Position numbers and translations under genes: made by a program. 56,716 bases of DNA from contig JAIXZX010000007.1 of assembly GCA_027489335.1 (NCBI GenBank), positions 1-56,716 of the forward strand, given 5' to 3'. Positions 42,131-49,818 of this stretch are shown here, piece by piece. The number at the start of each line of letters is the position of its first letter. The first letter of the stretch is position 1. The notes below the pieces were generated by a model. It was given only the letters and a program-made list of their open reading frames with translations. It had not been told where the DNA came from and made no database searches. This DNA is from Caulobacteraceae bacterium. Its GTDB lineage: Bacteria; Pseudomonadota; Alphaproteobacteria; Caulobacterales; Caulobacteraceae.

Positions 42131-43108
42131 ATGAAGACCCGCATCACAGACCTGCTCGGCGTCGAGCATCCGATCGTCCAGGGGGGCATGCACTATGTGG
42201 GCTTCGCCGAGATGGCCGCGGCGGTGTCCAATGCGGGCGGGCTTGGCGTCATCACTGGTCTGACACAGGGGACGCCGGAGAAGCTTTCCGCCGAGATCGC
42301 GCGGTGCCGGGGGATGACCGACAAGCCGTTCGGGGTGAACCTGACCTTCCTGCCCTCGGTGACGCCGCCGGACTATCCGGGCTTTGTCGAGGCCATCGTC
42401 AAGTCCGGCGTCAAGATCGTCGAGACGGCGGGCAACAATCCGCAGAAATACCTGCCGGCCCTGAAGGAGGCGGGCATCAAGGTGATCCACAAGTGCACGG
42501 CGGTGCGCCATGCGCTGAAGGCCCAGGCCATCGGCTGCGACGCGGTCAGCGTCGACGGCTTTGAATGCGGCGGCCATCCGGGCGAGGACGACGTGCCGAA
42601 CTTCATCCTGCTGCCCCGGGCGGCCGAGGAGCTGGAGATCCCCTTCCTGGCCTCGGGCGGCATGGCCGATGGCCGGTCGCTGGCTGCGGCGCTCTGCCTG
42701 GGGGCCGACGGGATCAATATGGGCACCCGCTTCATCGCCACCCAGGAAGCCCCGGTGCACCCCAATGTGAAGCAGGCCCTGGTGGACGCCAGCGAGCTCG
42801 ACACCCGGCTGATCATGCGGCCCCTGCGCAATACCGAGCGGGTGCTGGTGAACGCGGGCGTGGAGCGCCTGCTGGCCAAGGAGAAGGAGATGGGCGCCGC
42901 CATCACCTTCGCCGACATCGCCCCGGAAGTGGCGGGCGTCTATCCGGCCATCATGCGCGATGGCGACATGGACGCCGGCGGCTGGTCCTGCGGCATGGTC
43001 GCAGGCCTGATCCACGACATCCCCACGGTGAAGGAGCTCATCGACAAGATCATGGCCGACGCCGAGGCCATCCTGCGCAAGCGCGTGGGCCAGTTCGAGC
43101 TGGCTTAA
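42131..43108 (+). CDS. Nitronate monooxygenase (2-nitropropane dioxygenase family)
   Basis: A 325-residue FMN-dependent TIM-barrel enzyme that oxidises alkyl nitronates such as propionate 3-nitronate. The family blocks are HPIVQGGMHYVG at the N-terminus, GFECGGHPGEDD in the middle and FLASGGMADGRSLAAAL with NMGTRF for flavin phosphate binding. GGGAGGAG lies upstream of the ATG. Base composition is back to the genomic high GC. Its stop shares TTAA with the stop of the convergent DoxX-like gene. Confidence 0.88.
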   Translation: MKTRITDLLGVEHPIVQGGMHYVGFAEMAAAVSNAGGLGVITGLTQGTPEKLSAEIARCRGMTDKPFGVNLTFLPSVTPPDYPGFVEAIVKSGVKIVETAGNNPQKYLPALKEAGIKVIHKCTAVRHALKAQAIGCDAVSVDGFECGGHPGEDDVPNFILLPRAAEELEIPFLASGGMADGRSLAAALCLGADGINMGTRFIATQEAPVHPNVKQALVDASELDTRLIMRPLRNTERVLVNAGVERLLAKEKEMGAAITFADIAPEVAGVYPAIMRDGDMDAGGWSCGMVAGLIHDIPTVKELIDKIMADAEAILRKRVGQFELA

Positions 43109-43569
43109 GGCGGGTCGGGAGCGCGGCCCCTGGGCGCCGGGGGCCAGCGCACCGCGCCGCCGGCGAACAGCGCCGCCCAGATCAGCACCGGCTGAAAGAC
43201 CAGGCGTGGCCCATGGTACCACCAGCTGTCCGGCAGCGGCGGGACATGGACGCCCGACAGCGCGTGGTAGAGGTTCGCCGGCCACACACAGAGCGCATAG
43301 AGGGCGAGCAGTCGGCCGGCCCAAAGCCGGGTCTGGGGGACCAGCAGCCCGATCGCCCCGGCGATCTCGCACGCGCCGGTGAAGGCCACCACCGCGCCGG
43401 GCGCCGGGATCATGGGCGGAACGATCTGCAGGAACCCGCCGGGCGCGGTGAGGTGCAGCAGGCCGGCGGCGAAATAGAAGGCGGCCAGGACGAGCCTGAG
43501 GCCAAGCGCGATCCGGTCTGGCAGGGCGTGGCGCCGCGTGCCTTCGGACGCGGCGGGCGGGGCCCTCAC
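43105..43569 (-). CDS. DoxX-like small membrane protein
   Basis: A 154-residue membrane protein with four hydrophobic segments, the first being ALGLRLVLAAFYFAAGLLHL. This is the layout of the DoxX/COG4270 group, whose members often sit beside redox or stress genes. The start is GTG at 43569, overlapping the hxlR stop as GTGA, so it is translationally coupled to the regulator. Longer in-frame ATG starts would overlap hxlR more extensively. The function is unknown. Confidence 0.72.
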   Translation of the reverse strand: MRAPPAASEGTRRHALPDRIALGLRLVLAAFYFAAGLLHLTAPGGFLQIVPPMIPAPGAVVAFTGACEIAGAIGLLVPQTRLWAGRLLALYALCVWPANLYHALSGVHVPPLPDSWWYHGPRLVFQPVLIWAALFAGGAVRWPPAPRGRAPDPP

Positions 43570-43940
43570 CCTGTCGCCGGCTTCTGGGCGGCCCATTCCA
43601 GCAGCGAGTCCAGGGCCGGGCACATGGCCTGGCCCCAGTCGGTCAGCCGGTATTCCACCTTGGGCGGCACCTGGGCGTAGATCTGCCGCTCGACGATGCC
43701 GTCGCGCTCCAGGTCCCGCAGCTGCTGGATCAGCATCTTCTGCGACACGCCGGGGATGGCGCGCTCCAGCTCCGAGAACCGCAGCACCTGGCGGTCGAAG
43801 AGGTGAAAGATGATCACCATCTTCCAGCGGCCCTCCAGCATGCGAAACGCCGTCTCCACCCCGCTCGCCGCCAGGTCCGGCGTGACGTCCTCTAACTTAC
43901 CTGTAGGTGAGTACCCTACGATTTTGTCGGTTCTTGCCAT
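43566..43940 (-). CDS. HxlR family transcriptional regulator
   Basis: A 124-residue winged-helix regulator. The family core is FRMLEGRWKMVIIFHLFDRQ, then FSELERAIPGVSQKMLIQQL with the recognition helix, and YRLTDWGQAMCPAL for the wing. Many relatives sense electrophiles or oxidants; a cysteine is present in AMCPALD. It is divergent from the SnoaL-SDR fusion gene (54-base gap) and coupled to the DoxX-like gene. Codons 8-16 are unusually AT-rich and form overlapping inverted repeats, a probable operator inside the coding start. Confidence 0.9.
   Translation of the reverse strand: MARTDKIVGYSPTGKLEDVTPDLAASGVETAFRMLEGRWKMVIIFHLFDRQVLRFSELERAIPGVSQKMLIQQLRDLERDGIVERQIYAQVPPKVEYRLTDWGQAMCPALDSLLEWAAQKPATG
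43895..43919. promoter_or_regulatory. Candidate HxlR operator inside the hxlR 5' coding region
   Basis: Two overlapping inverted repeats: ACTTACC-TGTA-GGTGAGT (one mismatch) and GTAGG-N7-CCTAC. On the coding strand they force the rare codons GTA, TCA, CCT, ACA, GGT and TTA in a gene that otherwise prefers G or C in the third position. The position suits autorepression and control of the divergent SDR gene. Confidence 0.5.
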
Positions 43941-43994
43941 GGCGTCTGTATAGCGCCAAATCCTGGGTATCGCCACCCCAGAGGCCCGACGACC

Positions 43995-45101
43995 ATGATC
44001 AGACTCCCCGCCCCCATCGCCCGCTACTTCGCCGCCGCCGACGCCGATGACGCCGAGGCCCTGGCCGCCGGTTTCGCGCCCGACGCGCATGTCCACGACG
44101 AACAGCGCGACCACCGTGGCCGAGACGCCGTGCGGGCCTGGGCCGCCGAGGCCCGAGCGCTCTACAGCTTCCGCGCCGAGCCCCGCAGCTTCGAGCCCAG
44201 CCCCGACGGCGGGATCGTGACCGCCCATGTGACGGGGACCTTCCCCGGCGGCCGCGCCGACCTGCGCTACGCCTTCCGCCTGGCCGGCGACCTGATCCAG
44301 ACCCTGGAGATCACGCCGCGGGCCTCGAGCGCCGAATTCACCGGCCGCCGCGTGCTGGTGACCGGCGGCACGCAAGGGGTGGGCGCAGCCGTGGCCGACC
44401 GGCTGGCGAGCGCCGGCGCCACGGTCTTCCGCGCGGCGCGGACCCGACCGGCGGAGCTGGCCCAGCCGGACCTGTTTCACGGTGTCGACCTCGCCCATCC
44501 CGATGGCGCGGCGGAGCTGGCGAAGGTGGTGCAGGCGCGGCTCGGCGGCGTGGACGTCATCGTCCACAATCTCGGCGGCTCGACGACGCCCGGCGGCGGC
44601 TTTGCGGCCCTGACCGAGGACCATTGGGTGAATGAGCTGAACCTGAACCTGCTCTCGGCCGTGCGGCTGGACCGGGCCCTGGCCCCGGCCATGCTGGACC
44701 AGGGCTATGGGGTGATCGTCCATGTCACCTCCATCCAGCGCCGGCTGCCGCTCTATGAGTCCACCCTGGCCTACGCCACGGCCAAGGCCGCGCTCGGCGT
44801 CTACAGCAAGGCGCTCTCCAACGAGCTGGGACCGAAGGGCGTGCGCGTGGTCAGCGTGTCGCCCGGCTTCACCGAGACTGAAGCCGCCACGCGGATGATC
44901 GAGCGGCTGGCGGCCAGCCAAGGCGGCGATGTGGAGACCGCCCGCCAGAACCTGATGCGGGCGCTGGGCGGCATCCCCATCGGCCGGCCCAACACGCCGG
45001 AAGAAGTCGCCGACCTGATCGCCTTCCTGGCCAGCGACCGCGCCGCCACCATCCATGGGACCGAGGTCGTCATCGACGGCGGCACGGTGCCGACGGTCTG
45101 A
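43995..45101 (+). CDS. SnoaL-like/short-chain dehydrogenase fusion protein
   Basis: A 368-residue two-domain protein. Residues 1 to about 108 look like a SnoaL/NTF2-fold domain (start MIRLPAPIARYFAAADADDA, later VHDEQRDHRGRDAVRAW). Residues 115-368 form a complete SDR: cofactor loop TGGTQGVG at 123-130, NLGG at 192-195, catalytic Ser246, Tyr260 and Lys264 (YATAK), and SPGFTETEA. The substrate is unknown. It is divergent from hxlR and likely under its control. Each domain is common separately; the fusion is less usual. Confidence 0.85.
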   Translation: MIRLPAPIARYFAAADADDAEALAAGFAPDAHVHDEQRDHRGRDAVRAWAAEARALYSFRAEPRSFEPSPDGGIVTAHVTGTFPGGRADLRYAFRLAGDLIQTLEITPRASSAEFTGRRVLVTGGTQGVGAAVADRLASAGATVFRAARTRPAELAQPDLFHGVDLAHPDGAAELAKVVQARLGGVDVIVHNLGGSTTPGGGFAALTEDHWVNELNLNLLSAVRLDRALAPAMLDQGYGVIVHVTSIQRRLPLYESTLAYATAKAALGVYSKALSNELGPKGVRVVSVSPGFTETEAATRMIERLAASQGGDVETARQNLMRALGGIPIGRPNTPEEVADLIAFLASDRAATIHGTEVVIDGGTVPTV

Positions 45102-45119
45102 GATCCTGACCGGCCTCGG

Positions 45120-45332
45120 CTAGGCCTTATCCTCCGCCAGGGTCTGGGCGACGATGGCGTTGGCGTGACCATGGCCCAGGCCGTGCTCGGTCTTGAGCAT
45201 GGCGACCAGCTCCATGTGCTTGGCCGGATAGTGCTGACGCACCAGGGCCTGCCACTCGGCGACCGGCCGCCCATAGGTCTTCTCGATGGACGGGAAGTAG
45301 GAGGCCGGTCCCTTGATCGGCTTGTCGGTCAT
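45120..45332 (-). CDS. DUF4287 domain-containing protein
   Basis: A 70-residue protein of the DUF4287 family, recognised from ASYFPSIEKTYGRPVAEWQA and GLGHGHANAIVAQTL. It is small, soluble and likely cytoplasmic; the function is unknown. AAAGGA lies 6 bases before the ATG at 45332. A longer in-frame reading to 45653 spans non-conserved sequence and opposes another small gene, so I reject it. It is convergent with the SDR gene. Confidence 0.82.
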   Translation of the reverse strand: MTDKPIKGPASYFPSIEKTYGRPVAEWQALVRQHYPAKHMELVAMLKTEHGLGHGHANAIVAQTLAEDKA

Positions 45333-45464
45333 GCGCTGTCCTTTCTGTGGCCCGCGGAGCCTTTGACTGAGGACGCATGGCGGGCTCGGCGTCCGACATC
45401 CGGAATGGATATGCGTTGGATCTTTAGACGGTCGTCGCCGGTTGAGCCCTGACAAGGAGCGACC

Positions 45465-45638
45465 ATGGCTGATCCCGAAACCCCGTCCCCTCCGTCCGGC
45501 CGCCCCGGTTCGGGCCCTGCGACGTCCGAGCGCGAGCCCGCCAGCCCAGAGGATGTCGGCGCCCGCGTCCGCGAGCAACGCCGACACATAGAGGGACTGG
45601 ACGGGCGGGATCCGCTTCGCCCCGGCATCGACGACTAG
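45465..45638 (+). CDS. Small 57-residue hypothetical protein
   Basis: A short frame from ATG 45465 to TAG 45638 behind AAGGAGCGACC, one of the best ribosome binding sites in the region. The peptide begins MADPETPSPPSGRPGSG and ends in LRPGIDD. The first half is Pro/Ser/Gly-rich and likely disordered; the second half (VGARVREQRRHIEGLD) is a possible short helix. No family recognised. The strong start signal supports real expression. Confidence 0.55.
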   Translation: MADPETPSPPSGRPGSGPATSEREPASPEDVGARVREQRRHIEGLDGRDPLRPGIDD

Positions 45639-45703
45639 GGCCATCCGGGGCATGATCGCCTGGAACCGGACGCCCCGCCGTCCGCTGACGTGTGAGCGCC
45701 CCG

Positions 45704-46054
45704 ATGCCGGAACACCGCATCTTCACCACCAGCTTCGCCAGCGTCTATCCGCACTATGTCGCCAAGGCCGAACGCAAGGGCCGCACCCGGGCCGAGGTCG
45801 ACGAGATCATCCTCTGGCTCACCGGCTTCAGCCCCGAGTCCTTCGCCGCCCAGCTGGCCGACCAATCGGACTTCCGCACCTTCTTCGCCCAGGCGCCGGC
45901 GATGAATCCGGCCAGGACCAGCATCAAGGGCGTGATCTGCGGCGTGCGGGTGGAAGAGGTGGAGGACCCGCTGATGCGCGAGATCCGCTACCTGGACAAG
46001 CTCATCGACGAACTGGCCCGCGGCAAGGCGATGGCCAAGATCCTGCGGCACTGA
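45704..46054 (+). CDS. DUF2200 domain-containing protein
   Basis: A 116-residue protein of the DUF2200 family, recognised from [20 protein letters not shown], then [13 protein letters not shown] and [19 protein letters not shown]. The function is unknown; the fold is predicted to be soluble and mostly helical. I chose the ATG at 45704, which matches the usual family start; an in-frame GTG at 45692 is possible. It is followed 5 bases later by the GFA-type gene. Confidence 0.88.
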   Translation: MPEHRIFTTSFASVYPHYVAKAERKGRTRAEVDEIILWLTGFSPESFAAQLADQSDFRTFFAQAPAMNPARTSIKGVICGVRVEEVEDPLMREIRYLDKLIDELARGKAMAKILRH

Positions 46055-46059
46055 CCCTC

Positions 46060-46461
46060 ATGCTGACCGGATCCTGCCACTGCGGCCAGAGTCACTGGAC
46101 CCTGGAGGGGGACCCGGGCTCCGTCACCGCCTGCAACTGCACGCTCTGCCGCCGCTATGGCGCGCTCTGGGCCTATGACTATGAGGGCGAGCGGATCAAG
46201 CTCAGCGGGCCGACCGCCGCCTACAGGCGCGCCGATGAGGTCGATCCGGGGCTTGAGATCCTGTTCTGCCCCGCCTGCGCCTGTGTGCTCGCCTGGCGCG
46301 GCCTGCGCCAGCGGCCGGACGGCCGGCGGCGGATGGCGGTCAATGTGCGACTGGCGCGGCCGGAGGCGGTGGCTCACCTGCCGATCCGCCACTTCGACGG
46401 CCTGGGCGCCTTCGAAGACCTGCCGTCCCGCGGCCGCTGCGTGGGCGACCTCTGGGCCTAG
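46060..46461 (+). CDS. GFA (glutathione-dependent formaldehyde-activating) family zinc protein
   Basis: A 133-residue zinc protein of the GFA/CENP-V fold. The cysteine clusters are GSCHCGQ at the N-terminus, CNCTLCRR near residue 25 and CPACACVL in the middle, giving two zinc sites. Members include formaldehyde-glutathione adduct enzymes, but most are uncharacterised, so formaldehyde activity should not be assumed. It lies directly after DUF2200 and is probably in the same transcript. Confidence 0.88.
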   Translation: MLTGSCHCGQSHWTLEGDPGSVTACNCTLCRRYGALWAYDYEGERIKLSGPTAAYRRADEVDPGLEILFCPACACVLAWRGLRQRPDGRRRMAVNVRLARPEAVAHLPIRHFDGLGAFEDLPSRGRCVGDLWA

Positions 46462-46485
46462 GGGGCAGGAGCCGCGGGGGCAAGT

Positions 46486-46500
46486 GTTCTGCAAATGTTC
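46486..46500 (+). promoter_or_regulatory. SOS box upstream of the tail-anchored protein gene
   Basis: GTTC-TGCAAAT-GTTC is an exact GTTC-N7-GTTC LexA site. TTGATT, a possible -35, begins at the next base, with TAGAGT as a possible -10 after 18 bases. LexA bound here would cover the promoter of the gene starting at 46600. Confidence 0.75.
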
Positions 46501-46599
46501 TTGATTGCCCAAATCTCTCTTGAGTAGAGTTGTGCGCGTCTGCACGGCAAGGGCCGGCGGCGACCATGACGTGATTGTTCAAGCCTGCGGGGGCGCGCC

Positions 46600-47265
46600 A
46601 TGAGGGCGACTTGGATCGGGGTGCAGGGCGCCGAGCCGGACTTGGTCCTGGCGGCGCTGGGGCTGGAGCCTATGCCGGGGGCGCCGCCCGGCGATTGGGT
46701 CGAGGGCGACTACAGCTACCGCGTCTTCCCTGGCGGCTGGGTCGTGGTGGCCAGTCAGCAGAACCTGGATTTAGGCGCCGATCTCGAACAGGCCGCCTCG
46801 ACGACGGATCAGATGGCCGTGGGTTGCGAGATGAGCACCGTCGTCATGTATTCTGAGGCCCGCGGGTACGAGGGCGGTCAGCTTCAGTGGTCGGCGATCC
46901 ATGATCCGGACGATGAGGCCCGTCCATTGGCGCTCGAGGGCGAACCACCAGCCATTCTGGCGGGGCTAGAAGCCAAGGCGCTCAACTCTCAGGCCGCCGA
47001 GCAGGGTGTCGACTACGTGTTCGACGTGCCCTTGCAGCTCTTCGCCCACTATACGGGCTTCGTCTATGACGAGGATGAGGCGACCGACTGGATCTGCCTG
47101 CGGGCCGACGGCTCCCAACCCGTAGGGCGCAAGCGGCCAGAGCGGCCAGGGCGGCGGGGACGCCCCACACAGCCGGAGCCACGAAAACTCAACCGAGGCC
47201 AGATTGCACTGCTCTTTCTGGGCGGCATAATACTGTTGGGTTGGTTCTCAGGGGTGTTCCTCTGA
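46600..47265 (+). CDS. SOS-box-linked tail-anchored membrane protein of unknown function
   Basis: A 221-residue protein. There is no N-terminal signal; residues up to about 170 form a soluble, acidic, Trp- and Gly-containing domain (YSYRVFPGGWVVVASQQN is typical). A basic, Pro/Arg-rich linker follows (VGRKRPERPGRRGRP), and a single C-terminal hydrophobic helix (IALLFLGGIILLGWFSGVFL) ends the protein. It is therefore predicted to be a tail-anchored inner membrane protein with its domain in the cytoplasm. I do not recognise the domain. The upstream GTTC-N7-GTTC box suggests DNA-damage induction. A division-inhibitor or damage-response role is speculation. Confidence 0.75.
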   Translation: MRATWIGVQGAEPDLVLAALGLEPMPGAPPGDWVEGDYSYRVFPGGWVVVASQQNLDLGADLEQAASTTDQMAVGCEMSTVVMYSEARGYEGGQLQWSAIHDPDDEARPLALEGEPPAILAGLEAKALNSQAAEQGVDYVFDVPLQLFAHYTGFVYDEDEATDWICLRADGSQPVGRKRPERPGRRGRPTQPEPRKLNRGQIALLFLGGIILLGWFSGVFL

Positions 47266-47337
47266 AGCCCATTGCTACAACTGGGTCCGGCGTTCGGGTC
47301 CAGGCCCTACCAATTTTCGTCCTCAATCAGGACGCCC

Positions 47338-47667
47338 TCACCGGCCCTCTGCGTCGACCACGATGGCCACCGTCTTGCCCCGGGACAGGGGCTCCCAGCC
47401 GGCGGCGATGGCTGAGGTGATCGCCCTGGCCACCAGATCGGTGGGGATGTGCGAGGGCTGGAGCTGCGGGGCGCCATAGCGGCGCTGCGGACCGGGGGGA
47501 AACTCCACCACCGCCTCCCGCTGGCCTTCCACATGACGCACGGCGATGGCCATGCCCCGCCACTCGGCCGCGTCGCTGGACCACTGGGGCTGGCGCTGCA
47601 GCCGCCAGACATAGGGGTCCCCGTCCACCGTGATCGGAAACTCAGGATTCAGTTTCGTGCGCGCCAT
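47338..47667 (-). CDS. Conserved hypothetical protein (109 residues)
   Basis: A small soluble protein beginning MARTKLNPEFPITVDGDPYV, with WRLQRQPQWSSDAAEWRGMA and VVEFPPGPQRRYGAPQLQPS blocks. It is rich in Trp, Arg and Pro and has no signal peptide or membrane helix. I do not recognise the family. It starts 68 bases before the stop of the membrane protein gene upstream on the same strand, so the two may be co-transcribed. Confidence 0.65.
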   Translation of the reverse strand: MARTKLNPEFPITVDGDPYVWRLQRQPQWSSDAAEWRGMAIAVRHVEGQREAVVEFPPGPQRRYGAPQLQPSHIPTDLVARAITSAIAAGWEPLSRGKTVAIVVDAEGR

Positions 47668-47735
47668 GGGTGGCTCTTAGCCCGACCAGGGCGTCTGGGC
47701 CACCCGCACGTCCGGCGGTCCCGGGAGCTGCAGCT

Positions 47736-48404
47736 TCAGATATAGGCCACCGGGATGAAGACGCCGATCATGATCAGGCTGGCCAGGAACAGGCCCCTGA
47801 CCGCCAGATAGGCCGCTGCGCCCCAGCCGATCGACAGTTTGCGCCGGTACCACGCCATCTGGGCGCCCAGGAACCAGGCCAGCCCAAGCCCCATGGCCGC
47901 CAGCGCCGCCGGATGAGGTCCTGGAGCCTGCTGGAGAAAAATGCCGGCCAGGGAGACGATCCCCGCAAAGGGCGTGGTCAGATAGCACTGGGCGTAGAAG
48001 GGGGCGCGGACGCTCTCCCGACTCAGACGCTCCCCGCGGCGACGCACGAGGCTGACGGCCGCCGTCAGGGGAATGAGGCTGAAGATCAGGGACCGGAAGA
48101 GCACCAGGTTCTGCGGCGAGGCGGCGATGGCGTGTAACAGGGCCCCGCCCCCCGCCGGCGGCGGCTGGTGGAGGGCCACTCCGACCATATTGGCCAGGAC
48201 CAGGGTGGCCAGCAGGACCAGGGGCGGGCTGATGGCGTCGTCGTAGCGCGCCTCGCCCTCCTGACCCTGCTCGGCGTCGGAATAGTCCAGGGTCCGCAGG
48301 GGATGGCGCACGATCCGCCACAGGGTCAGCGGATAGAAGATCAGCCAGCTGACAGCCTCGAAGACGAAGTCTTCGAAGCTGCGGAGAATCTTGAGGAAGT
48401 CCAC
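47736..48404 (-). CDS. Integral membrane protein of unknown function
   Basis: A 222-residue protein with an amphipathic N-terminus (MDFLKILRSFEDFVFEAVSW), a loop rich in Asp and Gln, and about five hydrophobic segments, among them LVLLATLVLANMVGVAL and FRSLIFSLIPLTAAVSLV. The fold resembles small Yip1-like or permease-like hypothetical proteins of Caulobacterales. No transport motif was seen, so no function is given. It lies 25 bases after the lipoprotein gene stop and may share its transcript. Confidence 0.7.
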   Translation of the reverse strand: MDFLKILRSFEDFVFEAVSWLIFYPLTLWRIVRHPLRTLDYSDAEQGQEGEARYDDAISPPLVLLATLVLANMVGVALHQPPPAGGGALLHAIAASPQNLVLFRSLIFSLIPLTAAVSLVRRRGERLSRESVRAPFYAQCYLTTPFAGIVSLAGIFLQQAPGPHPAALAAMGLGLAWFLGAQMAWYRRKLSIGWGAAAYLAVRGLFLASLIMIGVFIPVAYI

Positions 48405-48429
48405 GTCCCGCGCCCTCTCCGGCCGCGGC

Positions 48430-48978
48430 TCAGTTTCGGGCCACGGTCAGGCGATACGGAGCCACCTCGCCGCGCCGCGCGCTCGCCCTGGGCTGGAACG
48501 GCGTCACCACATAGGTCATGTCCCGCTCAGCGGTCAGGGTCGCGGTCTTTCCATCCATCTCGCCCCGGAACAGGGCAGCCCCGCTGTGGTCCACCGCGTC
48601 GCTGACATTGAAGTAGATATTGGTGCTCGCCGACTCGAGGGTCACGGTCAGCGTCTGCCCTGCGGCGACCGGCACGGCGTAGACAGGCGCCACATAGCCG
48701 TCGGCCTCGCCGTCGACGGTCAGGGAACCCTGGGGCGGGAAGGCCAGGGCCTCCAGCCGGTCACCCTCATCGGTGACGAACTGCTCGGCGTTGGCGATGT
48801 CCGTTTCCGGCGGCGCAGGGGCGGGCGGGACAGCCGGGGCGGCGGCTTCCGGCGCCGGAGCGACCTGAGCCTCCTCAGCGGGCTCGGCTGGCTCGCGCGC
48901 CCGATCCGAGCAGGCGGCAAGCAGAATGGCCAGGCCAAGGCCAAGGGCCAGCTGTCGGGGGAATGGGCGAGGGGTCAT
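48430..48978 (-). CDS. Predicted outer or inner membrane lipoprotein
   Basis: A 182-residue lipoprotein. The signal peptide LALGLGLAILLAAC ends in the lipobox LLAAC, so the cysteine is predicted to be lipidated. An Ala/Pro/Glu-rich linker follows, then a beta-rich domain from about residue 75 (LTVDGEADGYVAPVYAV, LTVTLESASTNIYFNV). This pattern is seen in inhibitor-like or pre-peptidase C-terminal domains. The ATG at 48978 is preferred to an in-frame upstream start that would place the signal internally. It is divergent from the CPBP gene. Confidence 0.75.
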   Translation of the reverse strand: MTPRPFPRQLALGLGLAILLAACSDRAREPAEPAEEAQVAPAPEAAAPAVPPAPAPPETDIANAEQFVTDEGDRLEALAFPPQGSLTVDGEADGYVAPVYAVPVAAGQTLTVTLESASTNIYFNVSDAVDHSGAALFRGEMDGKTATLTAERDMTYVVTPFQPRASARRGEVAPYRLTVARN

Positions 48979-49052
48979 GTCCAGTCTCCGACTTTCCGCA
49001 GGATTGAGGGCGCCATAGCCTCGCCCCAGAGGCCTCAGCATAGGATGTGGTT

Positions 49053-49811
49053 ATGGGGATGGGCATCCAAATATTCAGCGCGGCGCCCCAGGCCAGGCGT
49101 GACCTGCCCTTCTACAACGGGCGACCTCGGCGGCTGTCGGCGGCGGGCTGGTGGGCCGTTCTGCTGGCCTGCGCGGCAGGCTTTCTGGTCCTGACCATCG
49201 CCCCGACCGTCATAACCGGCTGGCCTGGCCGTGTGACCGCCGTGGCGATCTTTGTGCTGGCCCCGGTGGTGGCCCTGCGATGGGCGGCTGGTGCGGATTG
49301 GCGGGCCTTTCTGCCGGCCCCGCGCCCTTCCGACCTCGCCATAGGATTGATCTTCGCCCTGGTCAGCATCGCCGCCTCGCTGCTCGTCGCCTATGGGGTC
49401 TTCCTGCTGGGCGAGAGCCGGGGAAATCCCGTGATCAATGGCATGCTGGCGACCACGGGCTGGCCGCTCGCCGGCTTCGCAGCCCTCTCGGCGCTCCAGT
49501 TGCTGGGCGAGGAGCTGATCACGCTCCTGCCGCTGCTGGCGGTCCTCGCCTGGCTCCACGGCCGGGGGGTGTCGAGACCCCGCGCCATCCTGGCGGCCTG
49601 GCTCGTGTCGTCGGCCCTGTTCGCCGCCTTGCACCTGCCCACCTATGACTGGCGCATACTCCAGGTGTTCAGCGTGATCGGCGTGGCGCGGCTGGTCCTC
49701 ACCCTGCCCTATCTGATCACCAAGACGCCCTGGGCCTCGGCCGTGGCCCACATCATCAATGACGGACTGGAGCTCGGCCTCGCCTTGGCCTTCGCCAGCG
49801 CCCCGGGCTGA
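49053..49811 (+). CDS. CPBP family intramembrane protease-like protein
   Basis: A 252-residue multi-pass membrane protein of the CAAX protease/bacteriocin-processing group. About seven hydrophobic segments are visible. The motif 1 region reads QLLGEELITLLPLL, with the two glutamates but without the usual following arginine. FAALHLPTY (FxxxH) and VAHIINDG (HxxxN) give motifs 2 and 3. It is probably an active or near-active member; substrates are unknown. The ATG at 49053 has AGGA 7 bases upstream. Confidence 0.8.
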   Translation: MGMGIQIFSAAPQARRDLPFYNGRPRRLSAAGWWAVLLACAAGFLVLTIAPTVITGWPGRVTAVAIFVLAPVVALRWAAGADWRAFLPAPRPSDLAIGLIFALVSIAASLLVAYGVFLLGESRGNPVINGMLATTGWPLAGFAALSALQLLGEELITLLPLLAVLAWLHGRGVSRPRAILAAWLVSSALFAALHLPTYDWRILQVFSVIGVARLVLTLPYLITKTPWASAVAHIINDGLELGLALAFASAPG

Positions 49812-49818
49812 TCGAGGC

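Noticed and set aside
43941..45056. Extension of the hxlR frame upstream to a 496-codon reading
   Set aside because: The added part is antisense to the SDR gene and lacks family similarity; the HxlR domain starts at 43940.
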